NCBI GenBank assembly: GCA_037903475.1
Contig: JBAJFG010000347.1
Coordinates: forward strand, 1,426,001-1,490,000
Direction: 5' to 3'
Source of the DNA: Ancylostoma caninum
Taxonomy: Eukaryota; Nematoda; Chromadorea; Rhabditida; Ancylostomatidae
Length of the DNA stretch: 64,000 nt
Shown here: positions 35,617 through 47,694 of the stretch, piece after piece
Layout: every line of letters starts with the position of its first letter
How positions within the stretch are numbered: the first letter of the stretch is position 1
Position numbers and translations under genes: made by a program
The notes under the pieces: model-generated
The model's database searches: none
The model's input: only the letters and a program-made list of their open reading frames with translations
Told to the model about the DNA's origin: nothing

Positions 35617-36586
35617 TCTGTATATATAAAAGTGAAAGTTTGTATGTATGTGTGTGTGTGTGTGGGTGTATGTATGTAATGAATAGAAATCGCGGAGAGT
35701 GAACCGATCCGGACCAAATTTTGCATGCGCATTCTTCGCGGGCCGGCGGAGGTTATAGGCTACTTTGCACCTGGGATTATCGATTGATTTATCGATCATA
35801 TCGATTTTATTGATTTTTCGCTATTTTTGTCCAGAAGTCGGCCGTGACATGTCTTCTGAGGTTTCTCAATACGCTGAGTCCGAATATGACAACCATTTTG
35901 CGCCAAATTATCGATTTATTGATTTTATTGATTTTTCTCTATTCTTGATCATGGGGTGGTAAAGACATGTCTATTGGGGTATCTCAATACGCTGAACACG
36001 AATATGACAACCATTTTGCGCCAAATTATCGATTTATTGATTTTATTGATTTTTCACTATTCTTGATCGTGGGGTGGTAAAGGCATGTCTACTGGGGTAT
36101 CTCAATACGCTGAACACGAATATGACAACCATTTTGCGCCAAATTATCGATTTATTGATTTTATTGATTTTTCACTATTCTTGATCATGGGGTGGTAAAG
36201 ACATGTCTACTGGGGTATCTCAATACGCTGAACACGAATATGACAACCATTTTGCGCCAAATTATCGATTTACTGATTTTATTGATTTTTCTCTATTCTT
36301 GATCATGGGGTAGTAAAGACATGTCTACTGGGGTTCGCAATACGCGAATACGAATACGACAACCATTTTGCACGAATGCTTCGATTCAATGTCACCAAAA
36401 TAGCTTTGTTAACTTTCTGCCCACAAGTCGATGGGGAAGGGTCACTTGAGCTTCGCTAACATGCTGACCACCGAAATTATGAAGATTTTAATGTTTTAAT
36501 GAATTTATCGGTGATAGTATTGGTCTCAGCAGTGTGATGTGGCCAAGGTAGTAAAAATCCCGAGCAAAGCCGGGTACGGCAGCTAG
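35617..36586 (+). mobile_element. non-autonomous Helitron
   Basis: The 970-bp unit starts TCTGTATATATAAAAG and ends with CTAG (36583-36586). Just before the end is a small hairpin (CCCGAGCAAAGCCGGG) followed by TACGGCAG and CTAG, the expected Helitron 3' structure. The base before the TC is A and the base after CTAG is T, matching insertion between A and T with no target duplication. The interior has a (TG)n-like tract (35641-35679) and an array of 118-bp repeats. No Rep/helicase frame, so it depends on a partner in trans. Confidence 0.75.
35763..36360 (+). repeat. 118-bp minisatellite inside the Helitron
   Basis: Units begin at 35881, 35999, 36117 and 36235 (each CGAATATGAC, spacing exactly 118 bp), with a truncated last boundary at 36351 (116 bp) and a diverged first unit before 35881. 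Each unit carries CAACCATTTTGCGCC, an ATCGATTTATTGATTTTATTG block and GGGGTATCTCAATACGCTGA. Units 2-4 differ by only a few bases, so the expansion is recent relative to the flanks. Confidence 0.9.
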
Positions 36587-36745
36587 TCTAAACATAAAAA
36601 TAGGTTTCCTCCAGGTCTCATCAGTAAAGTGAAGGAAACCTGTCAAATTGTGTTTGTCAAGTTATGCCTAATATGTGCACATATTTCTGAAAGAGAGTAA
36701 ATGTTTAAGTTCAAAACTCAAATCTGGTTTGTGATTGATATGACG

Positions 36746-36809
36746 ACCACCACATGTATGTAAGCTGTATAAAAATTACCACCACATGTATGTAAGCGGT
36801 ATAAAAATT
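36746..36809 (+). repeat. 32-bp tandem duplication
   Basis: Two head-to-tail copies of ACCACCACATGTATGTAAGC plus GTATAAAAATT, differing at one base (CTG/CGG). Confidence 0.85.
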
Positions 36810-36894
36810 ACAAGTATCAAGTGGAATTTAAGTGGTAAACCTGCCCACACCGGGGATATGCCGGAGTCCACCGGCGACGGAACGACGGAAGCAT

Positions 36895-37330
36895 ACATAC
36901 ATACATTTATTACGCTGTTTAAGACAGACGTTAAAAAATGGTTATCATTACATGAGTAAAAATCAGTGTTAACATTCCTATCAGTGCAATCATAGCAAGT
37001 TAAAACTGAAACTGCACCATTACTCTGTTAGAAGGTAGTTATCTTAGGGATGGCAAATCTTTTGAAAGCAGCAAGAGAATTTATGGTAGGTGCCTTTTTG
37101 CTCAAAGAGACATATGCCGTTCCCGCTCGGACTGTGAAACTCTTGGCCCTTATAGAGCTTCGCGGTCGTCTATAAAAGATTTTAAATTCGCTACCCCTGG
37201 TTATGGATGTCACTAAAGAAAAGAATATTTTGGCTTTTTCAAAGTCCCATGCATGCAGTATTTTATAGACCATGCATAATAATCAGAAGACAACCGTGGA
37301 GCCTAAATCAATCGTCAAGTTTCCCCCTCA
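36895..37330 (-). mobile_element. LINE remnant: reverse transcriptase C-terminus and 3' tail
   Basis: The minus strand reads MVYKILHAWDFEKAKIFFSL, then TSITRGSEFKIFYRR and SFTVRAGTAYVSLSKKAPTI ending NSLAAFKRF. This is the usual order of the C-terminal part of CR1/Jockey-group reverse transcriptases: YKILHG, TRG, then R..FF.VR....WN.LP, then S..FK. It is followed by about 130 bp of 3' UTR and an AATAAATGTATGTATGTATG tail (end near 36895). An in-frame TGA precedes the YKIL block and no RT catalytic core is seen, so the copy is 5'-truncated and dead. Family-level placement beyond CR1/Jockey-like is not possible here. Confidence 0.65.
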
Positions 37331-38748
37331 AGCCAAGCTTTACTCTTGATTTTTCCGGAGTGATGCATGACTTTCCCCTCTCCGATGTCGAATATACCCT
37401 TACTTCATTCCCATGCACATTCGACATCCATGCAATCCAATCGTGCTTCCGGGTCGTGACAATTAATCGTCCACATGCCACTGGAATATGTATCAAGCCG
37501 GTACAAACTAGCGGTTATGCATGAGATAATATTTCCAGAACAACATGCATTTCTCAGAGCTGATTTCTGATGCCCTTGATTCCTTTCGGGAGCTGTTCTC
37601 TTTGAAAGTTTCTGGCCGTTTTCTGTCGAAAAAACGAAGGCAGGCATTATTCCTGCATGCACTTAACTCAATAAATCCATGGTTTTCGAGGCACATCAGC
37701 AGCCAGACCTTTGAGAAGTGAGAACGTGATTGGATATTTATCAAATATGCCCCATGTTCTTTCATTTGATCCTCTGTGTTTTCTTAGCTTGGTTCTTACT
37801 TGCTTACTGCTCGTTGATCCGTTATTCTTCATCAGCATCCGATTTTATTGCTGTTTATTACACTGTTACTTATTATAGCCGCTGTTTCGAAAGGGGATGG
37901 CTTCGTGGTAGCGAAACCTCTCACCGCAGAAGCTTGACAGCTCTAGCCATCTCTGTCGCTTTGTAATCTATCCTCCTCTAGATCCTTATTAGGAAGAAGG
38001 ACAGATTGAAGGACAGTAGGTAAAATGGATGGGATAAAAGGTCTTAGATGGGTAACAAAAGAAACGAATTGGAAAGGAAAAAGAGAATGTAAAAAACTAA
38101 GATTTATGCTAAAAGCTTGGGAAATGTCCTTTCTTCCAAACTATGTGTAACTATGTATGCGTGGAGTCCTGAAAAATAAAACTACATCTGGATGGAAAGA
38201 TTTTTCCCCATACCTCCCTCCCATCCAGCGCGTAATTTCGCTGCCAGCACAGTTTTGGATTGAGCTCTGTTGGCCATAGCTCATCTTCCGGCGGTCAGAT
38301 ATCTGCGGAACTTTTTCGAACTCCATCCTGTTTACCTTTGCGTGCTATGGGTCAAAGAGGAGAAGATGGGATTGGCTGATGTGCCTCCATAGACTTTCGC
38401 TCCTGTTAGGGCCATCTGATAGTTGCCTGCCATGGTTTTCGTAATCGTTCAAGTATGTACACATACCTGGAGGACTCTTTTGAGTTGGTGCCATGTCTCA
38501 AATTCATCCTGGTTCCGGAACTACATATACAACCCCTCATGATTGTTTTTTTTTCTCTGGACATCCACCGTCGGTAATTTTATATTTCTGACGCTTTTTG
38601 CCTACTTCGAGCGCTGAAAGTGAGCTCTAAAATCTTCTAGAAACTGAAATAGTTTCAGTCTGAAGGAGATAATCACACTATTGTTAACAATGGTCTTATC
38701 TAACGAAACATTCAAGCAATTAGCGCGCTCAAATTTTAATGAGCAGTG
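37331..38748. other. no gene supported
   Basis: May include more degraded LINE sequence upstream of the RT remnant, but no domain could be read. Frames on both strands are short. Confidence 0.3.
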
Positions 38749-39033
38749 ATGATTCGAGCGCTTGAAAACGATGTAGTTACATTTTCGGTGGAGGTATCTC
38801 AGACCTTCGCATGTCATCGCATTATTCGCCAAGCGCTACCATCGGAACCATTTCCAATTAGGCAAGGATATTCCCAGACATTGACGGCGGTTGTCCCTGT
38901 CGCCGAGAATGATGAACGTGACAAATTGAGAAAAGCTTCCAGAAATATAATTCAAGCGATTGGAGGTGATGGGACATTTTTGCCCGTTTTCAAATGGCGG
39001 AATCCACGGAAGTTGCGGGTAGTTTTGCCCTAG
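38749..39033 (+). CDS. ORF of 94 codons, unknown protein
   Basis: ATG frame MIRALENDVVTFSVEVSQTF... ending NPRKLRVVLP and TAG. Balanced composition and codon use, no low complexity; a charged segment (VAENDERDKLRKASRN) is followed by a glycine turn (IGGDGTFLPVF). No signal peptide or membrane helix. No acceptor lies immediately upstream, so a single-exon gene or the coding part of a first exon would be expected. No family recognised. Confidence 0.3.
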   Translation: MIRALENDVVTFSVEVSQTFACHRIIRQALPSEPFPIRQGYSQTLTAVVPVAENDERDKLRKASRNIIQAIGGDGTFLPVFKWRNPRKLRVVLP

Positions 39034-39566
39034 TAGAGAAAGAACCTGCTAATGGTATAATCCATAGTTCGATCCTTTCTCATGTCAATCCGTAAATGGG
39101 TACCGGATTTGCTAGAGAGGGCGAAGCACCAATGCTTGCATGGAACGCCCCTCCTCTATCCCCGCCAGTCGCTGTTTAGGACAGTGCAAAGCTCCTCCAC
39201 ATTAACATATCATTTGACTATTAAGATTGAATTACATTTGACAATTAATTTCATTTGTTTGACTTTAGCCACCTTAACAGTAATTCAAGTCCTTTGATTA
39301 CTTCTGTCTCACTGTTTTTGTTTCGCTGCTATGACCTACTCCTATCCCCGAAACCATGGCCAACTAGTTTTCTTGATGACGCGAATATCTCGTTGTAATA
39401 ACCCGTTTCTAGTAGCTCTCCTTTGTGCTGGGATATTTCCCGACTCCTACTTTCAGAACTACATTGACCCCTTCCTACTGTGAGTACACAGCTAACTATA
39501 ATACATTGTTTCAACAACTGCCGCAGCGTCCTCATGATATCTCTGCCTCAACAGCTGTTTCATTTC

Positions 39567-39692
39567 CATCAAAAATATATTTTCGGGGAAATTCCAAGAA
39601 CTTCGCAACATGTGGCAGATTATTCCGTTGTTTTTATGTTGCTGGTTGCGCTCGTTGTTGATATTGTTGGGCTAGGAACATTTATCATTGTC
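39567..39692 (+). repeat. 126-bp inverted repeat, left copy
   Basis: Sequence around ATATATTTTCGGGGAAATTCCAAGAACTTCGCAACATGTGGCAGATTAT is matched in reverse complement at 41588-41712, 2 kb away. A short frame (KIYFRGNSKNFATCGRL) is conserved between both copies, which may reflect a transposon coding or terminal region. Confidence 0.75.
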
Positions 39693-39846
39693 CTGCTCTT
39701 GCAAGCGTCGTTTATTTCGTGGATTATCCTGAAATGCTTTGGGTGGAATTTCTGTGTTCTATCTTTCTTGGCCCTGGACATTTAAAGACACAGTCTTCAG
39801 CTTTATTGCGCCAGTGGGTTTGTCATGTAGTCAAAATACCAGTCTT

Positions 39847-40145
39847 AGGTTGTGGATTGTTCTATTGCAACCGAACACGAGATTGTTACTAACTTTATTA
39901 GGCTGACGTTGCGGCGAGTTTGCCTTCTTCAGAGCCTGAAAGGGTGAATTCGATTGCAATCTATCCGGCCGAACGCTTCCGCAAACCTGCGAAGAAACAT
40001 CCTAAGCCTAATTTTTGGTGACAGGACCACGAGCTAACGAAAAAAAAATTCGCCAATAAGGTACGGTTTTTTCGTTAGCTCGTGGTCCTGTGACCAAAAA
40101 TTAGGCTTAAATGTTTCTTCGTAGGTTTGCGGAAGCGTTTGGCCC
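39847..40145 (-). repeat. dispersed Penelope-like repeat with hairpin end, copy A
   Basis: Shares GATTGTT...GAACACGAGATTGTTA, AACTTTATTAGGCTGACGTT and CAGGACCACGAGCTAA with 47303-47503. The segment 39972-40046 is repeated in reverse complement at 40067-40139, making a hairpin with a 20-nt loop. On the minus strand the core reads CTGAAGAAGGCAAACTCGCC followed by GCAACGTC, close to the hammerhead ribozyme core (CUGANGA-stem-GAAA) known from Penelope-like elements, but GAAA is GCAA here. An AATAAA follows on that strand. Confidence 0.5.
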
Positions 40146-41587
40146 GGGGAATAAACGAGAGATAACGGTGGGCCCACCGTTAATTGGAGGTCTACCGCGG
40201 GATAATGGTAGGCCTACCGGGGTACGAAAGTTAGCTGTTCTCCTAAACATCAGGGACGGAATGCATTATTGGAAGAGTGGGTAAAAGTCTATAACCATGG
40301 ATATGTTTACCCTTTGTATCGACAAGGTCACATTTGGGTAATCATGTTGGCAAAGGGTTAACCCAGGTGTATCAACACTTTGAAGGGTAATTTCAACTAC
40401 GCGTTCGGGATATGGGTGATAAAACGATGTTGAAAGGTGTTTCTTTAATTGTACCTTGGTATCCATTGCATTATTTATTAAGTTGCTTACCTAACTTTTT
40501 CTATCATTCATTTAGTTGATACTATTTTCAGAAACTGTATTATGGTCATTATATAGTACTATGTGCTATTTGGCTCAATATTTTCCATTGATTTTGGGTT
40601 TTTCTTTCCTTGAATGGCCTTCATTCTCTACTATTTAGTCCGATTTTTTTCACTTCCTGGTAGAGTTCGAGGTGTAAAGATAAATGTCCAAAACATTTGC
40701 CAGTGTGGACGACTTTACTACGACCAGACGAGTTTCTCTTTTACTTATATCGTACAGTATATACGTCAAGCGTTTTTAACTGCGAGCCGATGTTTGTCAG
40801 ATGTGCGACGGTTCGTCATAACTATGTAGTCAATGTCGACTCATGCCATTGTTCTGCATGCAGTCACAATTGAACAAGGCTTTCTTTTTATTCCTGGAAG
40901 CAATAAAAAGCAGCACTTACCAACTTCCTGCTTTCATATTTGGCTTCGAATGCTTTGTTTGCTTTTCCCATTACCTTATTGTTATGTGGGTGAGTGTTCA
41001 TTGAACAGTTCACTGAACATCCATGGAAAAAGGAACATCTGGAGATGGAATGCGACTCTTTGGAAATAACAGAAAGTGCGGCATGCTTTGGTTAGGACAC
41101 GGCTCATATCACATATATTTCACACTGGTAGAATTCCAATTTTCCGTCGCTTGCGCCACATCAGTAAAACGGCTGTAAAAATTTAATTCTTTGCATTAAA
41201 AACCAAATTATACCATTGAAATTGGATGTGGATGTTTACCGTTTCGTTGGAAAACAGAGTCGACGCCACGTCATCTTAATATTCAGCTCGATTTTCCCAG
41301 TGGTGGGAATCCTGGACGTCTGTATGTGTGGGTGTGCATACATTCGCATTCTTATAATAATTTAATTTCATTTGATTTTCTTCCCATATTCCTATACGCA
41401 TGTGCGGGACAGGACTCTTTCAAATTGGGCGCCACTAATCTGCTAGAAACCGTATACTTTTAAGGCAGCCTGGCGTAGCTACTAGTCGAATCATGCATTA
41501 GATATGCTCTAATCCTGATTTTATCTAGGTCGAAAGACGAGATTTTCGAAGAAGGGGGAGCAATTCAGCCCTATCGGAGTGATAAAA

Positions 41588-41712
41588 GACAATGATAAAT
41601 ATTTGCAGCCTAACAGAATAAACAACGAACGCAGCCAACAACATAAATATAATCTGCCACATGTTGCGAAGTTCTTGGAATTCCCTCGAAAATATATTTT
41701 TTGAGTTTTCCC
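41588..41712 (-). repeat. 126-bp inverted repeat, right copy
   Basis: Reverse-complement partner of 39567-39692 at high identity. Together they could be long terminal inverted repeats of a 2.15-kb DNA element (39567-41712), or two dispersed copies. No target duplication could be identified at the outer edges. Confidence 0.75.
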
Positions 41713-42642
41713 AGATTGATATGACATGTTGTTCTACTAGGAAAAATTGAAAAAAGTGAATGATTCAAAGCTCTCACTTTCCTGGACAATCAAACTTTTT
41801 GTACCAGCTTCTCAATTAATAATCATATTAATTGGGTTACCGGTTTTTTGTTTGGTCCTTAGTATGACAGCTAGAGCAAGCTATTTAGGCGAAGATTTCG
41901 GTGCCGGTATAAGCTTTTTTTCGTGTATTATTTCTGTTTTGAAACCCTTTAAGGAGCATTTATACCCTTCTCTCCTTCTCAGTCCTTGTCGCTTCTTGAC
42001 CTTGCTATCGGCTATGGTCATTTCACTATCATTCTAATTTTTTTATCATGTACTATTTTTACCATCGTCAATTACGTGTATTTGATATGTTTGGACTATC
42101 TCTTTTCGGGAAAACATAGTTATTAATTCCCAGCCAAAGGTTTTTTTTTAAATGTTGGGCCAAGTACCAAAGTATCCTGGACAGGATCTGTGTACACGAA
42201 AGCAGCTGGCGCTCTGGCCACGTGCCTGGATAAAGTTTAATGACAGCTGCTAAGGAAAACTTATTTTCCTCACGCCTACTATTTCACATAGAGTTGATGT
42301 CGGAAGGGTGTTCCAAAATGTGGATCCCATTGGGATCCAGGGCCAGCATCCAGTACACTTAGGCGTGGGGGGAGAAACACAGAATGTCTAAGTTACTCCA
42401 ACCTGCCCGTTAGGGCGCGTTTATCCTACTGGGTAAAGTAATTTCTTAGACAAGAACCCAGAATAACTTCGACCAATATGTGACGTCCTGATCCCATGTC
42501 GCTTACGTGACAGATGTCTCGAATTCTCGTGGATGCGCCAGTTTAACTCTTCCGGGAATAAGTGGCTTTTTTTGGACCTTCTGCGAACGGTCATGTACTG
42601 GAAAACATGGAACATTAATCCTTGATGCATACCTCGCATAGT

Positions 42643-42910
42643 TAGCAGCGCCGCATCACTGGTTAACCCAAACTGACACGCAGTTGACACGTGTTAACCC
42701 AAGTGTTGACCCTTCAGAGCTGGGATTCATGGACGCATAACTAGGAAAAACCAGGCTAGCTAACCAGCATTCACTTCCTGCGTCTCTTAACATTCTGTAG
42801 TCTATACGACAACCAGTAACGCTAGCCACCACGGGATTGCTTGGTTACCATTTCATGAATCCCAGCCCAGTGCGCTGTCAACCGGGTTAACGAGTGCTGT
42901 GGCGCTGCTA
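42643..42910. mobile_element. TA-flanked MITE, 268 bp
   Basis: Ends read TAGCAGCGCCGCATCACTGG on the left and, complemented, TAGCAGCGCCACAGCACTCG on the right; homology continues through GTTAACCC and, after a short gap, GCTGGGATTCATG. Both ends include TA, as in Tc1/mariner-type insertion. No transposase frame. The minus-strand ORF ending near 42690 overlaps the left end and is not a gene. Confidence 0.6.
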
Positions 42911-45900
42911 GCGATGCAAAAGGGTACAATCGTGACTGAAGTTCTCTGCACACCATTGTGGTTACCACCTCCTCACTATTTCATCGTGCAATTCTCCTGT
43001 TTATGGATCACGGAACAAGTAATGCCGTTAACCTGTACTGTCACTTTTTCTATTTTACAGCCAGAGGCTCATCTCTCAGTCAACTATTCTGACTGCAGTG
43101 AATTTCTTTCGTCCCATCATGTCTCTTTTTGTCATGTGATGACTTATGACAGCAAATTTCATCCGGTGCAACCAGTTTCGTTACTTCGAGCTCAGCTGAG
43201 AGTGTGGGCGTCGAGCTGCGTCTCTGCACATCTAGGCAATTCGCTACTTCAGGAGAATTGCTAGTCCTAAAATTGAGTTTGCACTAGATTCCAATTGAGC
43301 TGCTATGTCGTCAGCTTCGAATATTCTACGAAGCCCAGTCCATTTCACTTTAAGTGGTTTCCGTTCAGCACATTGTCTTCCATTGTTTTTCTCGCAGTAT
43401 CGCAGAACATTCTAGAATCCTTTATAGATATTAACATTTTTCCTGAACCCGTACATTGAGTGTTACACTTTGGCTTGATGAATTAACTCATTGATTCTTT
43501 TAGACTAAATCGTGTTGAATGCATGGCGTCTTAGGAAGACAAGTATCTAGTAGTATCAGAGTCTTGATATCCATTAAACTCGGCAATCCCACAGCTCAAA
43601 CCAGCCCTTCTAATTTAGTGCTGGGAAAACGTTTGCTTTCAAAATTCTTCGGGTACCGTGAACACGATGGAGATTTTTTTCGCGGACTCAGGAAGCACGC
43701 GGCGCGACCGCTTCGCTTGCGCAACAATCATCGCAGTAGTGTAAATCAGAAGGATGGATAAATAATTAGTTTTCTCGATAGCTGACGTCAAATAAGATAA
43801 AAAACATGTTAAGAAATAGATATGGTTTGCCACTACGATAGCGACTCCGCCACAAGCAGCGCGTTCGCACCGCATGCTTTTCCAATCTTTGAAAAAAGCG
43901 CTTGCATAGACGTACTGCCTACTGGAGTGCACTATTCAGAAATCGAACTCTTTTTTCTTTGAAGCATGTGGGCTGGAAACATTTCCATTTCATCATCACA
44001 TTCCAGTAAAAATTTCTGGGGAAATATCTGCAGGAGAAAAAAGGAACCACGCCAGGGAACGTTTTCATCACCTGAGCAAATGAATCTTTCAGAATTTCTG
44101 AAAGTTCGCACACTGGCAATCAAATTATGACTGAATGCGTTCATCGAACTCAGTGTTCAGGACCACGCTTCGACTCATAGTCTGCTCATAATGGCTGTGG
44201 GATATGAAATGCTCACAGGCCCTTCAGAAGCATATTGTTTCTGAGAAATGAAACTCCGACGGATACTCAGTAGGTACTTCAAAATTAGCTGTGGAAACGA
44301 GTGGGCTATCAGCCCACCCACTTGGTCCTCAGCCTTTTCACAACCTCCATTTAACTTCGCTGAGCATGGAAGCTGGAGAATCTGAAGTCGGGCGAGGTGC
44401 GAAAACCCAGGGCAAATCTGCTGTGAAAGTTTTCACTCAGTATTACTATGGAAAGGCGCGGATTTCTAACGTCCAATAGTAGAATATAATTTTGTCCGCA
44501 AGTCTTATGAATCAGTCCGCGGGATGAGGTTATGTATCATAGCTAGTTGTGTGCAATTTTCGCAGCTTTTTAATGCCGGTCAAAAACTTATGGGTCACCC
44601 TGTACACGACGTCTTTTCTAGCCTTGGAAAAACATAGCATTTTCATGGATAGTAATTGTTTAACACCCTATCCCCACAATTCGCATTCATTATAGAACAC
44701 ATCATGGGCACTAAATTTTCGGCAGTGTTACCTCCGAAAACTGTGCAAAAGTATCAAGAATTCGTTGCATGATTCAATAAATGCGCAGAATTACAAGAAG
44801 ACCTGCAATAATGTAGAAAAATTACGATCTGTGAATAGCTCATTGTATCTAATCTACCACTTCGTTTTGTTCCCGATTTTGGTGTCTATGCCAAGTGCAT
44901 GGGTCGACATGAATGAATAAATAATAGATGTTCCTTGAAAAGGTTATGCAGCTTACAGGCCAAATCAACCTTAGGATTAGTCACGTAGTTCAAGCGTCCA
45001 GCCATTCTCGAGTGTGGTGAAGGTAGCTATATTCCAGCCTAGCCTTCACTGCCTTCATCCTGCTTGTCGGGACTTAGCGAATCCTTAGAATATCCTGACG
45101 TAGTTGCTACCGCCATTGTGTACGTTATTGGGAATTTCCCTCCTGAATGGAGATTTCTTATGTGTGTCTTTCTGTAAGCAGTGTACATGTAAGTGAGGTT
45201 CAGGGGCGTAGGCGTACACATGCATGCATTTCGTCGACAGCAACGTCACCTGCTTAGGGCGATGGCTGTGCATAATCAAGGCGCTCGTCTCATATCACGT
45301 TCACGCTCACGCACTTCTCAATGTGTGGATTTCGCTGGCATTCCGTCTTAGTCTAGGGCTTACAACATCCTAAAAAAGGCTGCCTTATTCCCTCTGTTCA
45401 TTTGTTTTCTTCGGCTCACTCGTCACTTTGCTGGAACACTCATTCATTTGCTCTTTGTTCCTCATTTCGGGAGGGAGAAATGGAGAGTCACAGACGATAA
45501 GGAAAAATTTTCTGATTCAAGATTTTTTTCACTATGAACAATTATGTTAGTGTTTTTTCTCAAATGGACATCCCCCAATCTGAAACACATTTTGCCTGAA
45601 CTGCTTGTTTTTCAACGTCTAATATGCTTGGATGGCTTCGCATTTGATTTCTCATCTCTGCTCAGTCGCTCACTAACCTTTCTAGGGGGGATCTGTCGGA
45701 AATGAGAATGACTATCATACATAGATAAGAAAATGGCAGTCGTACCTCAACAATGACATTTCTTGGGATATAAAAGTTGGACTAAATGTTCACCTCATAA
45801 ATTATCAATTTTTGCTCGCCTCATATATAGCATTGCATTGTGGACACAATGTAAATTCACCTTGCTCCTTTGGTTGATTTTTATAACATTCGAACAGAGA

Positions 45901-47302
45901 TCGAGCATGCCATACAAACATCTAGTCACCTTGATTCGCTTTTAATTCCTTCCTTGGCGAACCCTGAGCAGATCCGCTAGTTCTGACATCTCCTTACATG
46001 AATCTCGTGGATTTTGAGGGCAATTCATGCAAAATGCGCGCGTCTGATGCGCGACTGACGCACGCAGCTGACAGAAATCCCCCTTTCGACGATTAGCACT
46101 GGAAAGGACTGCTGGGTACTGTTGGTACTGTGAGGGTTTACGTGCTACGTGTTAGGACGTGTTAGACCGGCTGTTTGGACAGGTTGAAACGGGAAGCAGA
46201 CGAATCAAACAAGAATGAGATACGGTGGCAGTGAAATGTATATGCGCAGACTGTGAGAGTGCTACGTTGCATGGGCTGTAGCGCGTGTGGGCGGGTCTCG
46301 AACATTGAAATATCCTATAGACGGCAGTGGCTCTTGATTTTCTACATACAGCCAGATATTTGACAAATGTGAAGCCCATTCCAGGCAGACTCTACTGTTA
46401 ATTATAGTCGTTTTCATCTCAGTTGCTATTCTTTTCCAGTCCTTTCCAATGATTGTTCACCAAGTCTTCATCTCCTTCATAGAAGATCCTATGCCAACAC
46501 TAAAACATCTGCAGGAAAAAACTGAATAATGCGAGGAAAACCATTCTACTGTCTTCCCATGTATATTTTCCTTCAAATATGATAAATATTCATAGATCCA
46601 CATTGAAATAATGACTTCCATCAGAAATGTTTCCCTAAAAATGGGTAACCAAAAATGGGCCAAGTGTGGACGCGCTACCTTCTTATGTTCCATCGGTCCC
46701 TGAGAGCTTAGCTCTGGATATGGTCCATATTTGACGGCACTGCTGTTTTGACTCACGTTCAACATGAGGGAGAATACAAATGCGCGTTGAGTAAACAATT
46801 TGTTCTGCACCTACACAGCACCCAGCATGTGAAATTAACGTTATTTTTGAAATCGATTATGGATAAAACATCAAGATTGTTTAGTACAATGGCATTCTGC
46901 AAACCCAATCCGGTTCCGTCAACATGTGTTACTGGTCGTTCCACTTAATACCAACCGAGTAATGGCAGCCTTTTCGTCATCCAGAACATTTCCTAGGCAG
47001 CAGCAGTCTCCTACGAGTTCCTCGTTCATTTCCTTCACTCACAAAGACACTTTGATCCCTCGTCAGCGCTCTAAACATTCCATGTTTGTTTTGCTTCCGG
47101 AGTAGTGGCGTTGTTTATTTGACATGGGCGAAAACAATCTGCTAAATCACCGTTTTTCGTGGCGCACACGGGAGGACCCAGGAAGAAGCAACGACCATCC
47201 ACGACCCATGCCGCCTAACGAGTAGAGTGGACCTCAAAAACCGGCGTTTGTCGCATTTCTGCCTCAGATTCCCCTGCGGATCCACGAATTATCCTTATTA
47301 TT
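42911..47302. other. long intergenic stretch
   Basis: No exon pair with consistent phase, no RNA gene. A CpG-rich repeat word occurs at 46037-46065 (see the 8.0-kb copy). Confidence 0.35.
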
Positions 47303-47503
47303 GTGGATTGTTTTGTTGCAGCCGAACACGAGATTGTTAGTAACTTTATTAGGCTGACGTTTCGGCGAGTTCGCCTTCTTTAGAGAGAATTCGATTGCAA
47401 TCTATTCGGCCAAACGCCTCCGCAAACCTACGAAGAAACATCCTAAGCCTAATTTTCGGTCACAGGACCACGAGCTAATGAAAAAACCGTACCTTATCTT
47501 TAT
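47303..47503 (-). repeat. dispersed Penelope-like repeat, copy B
   Basis: Matches 39847-40060 over about 200 bp with a short internal deletion (GCCTGAAAGGGTG absent). On the minus strand the hammerhead-like core retains GGCGAACTCGCCGAAACGTC but CTGAAGA is CTAAAGA. Both copies are therefore broken at different core positions. The region ends at AAAAAACCGTACCTTA, the same edge as in copy A. Confidence 0.5.
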
Positions 47504-47694
47504 TATCCTTATAAGATGCGGCAAGTGCTTAACGACTACACAGTAACCAGAACAAGTCTACCTATTATCCTTCCTTGTAATGTCCGATTTCTGATGTTAT
47601 ATTAGTCGTCTGAAAAATAGCACGACAATCCAGCAATTACCTCTGTTTACAGCACGCTAATGAAATTCTTACTAGTGCTGTTGGACACGTTGCT

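Noticed and set aside
35763..36360. Regular repeat array that could suggest CRISPR
   Set aside because: Units are 118 bp with no alternating unique spacers and lie inside a Helitron in a eukaryotic genome; it is a minisatellite.
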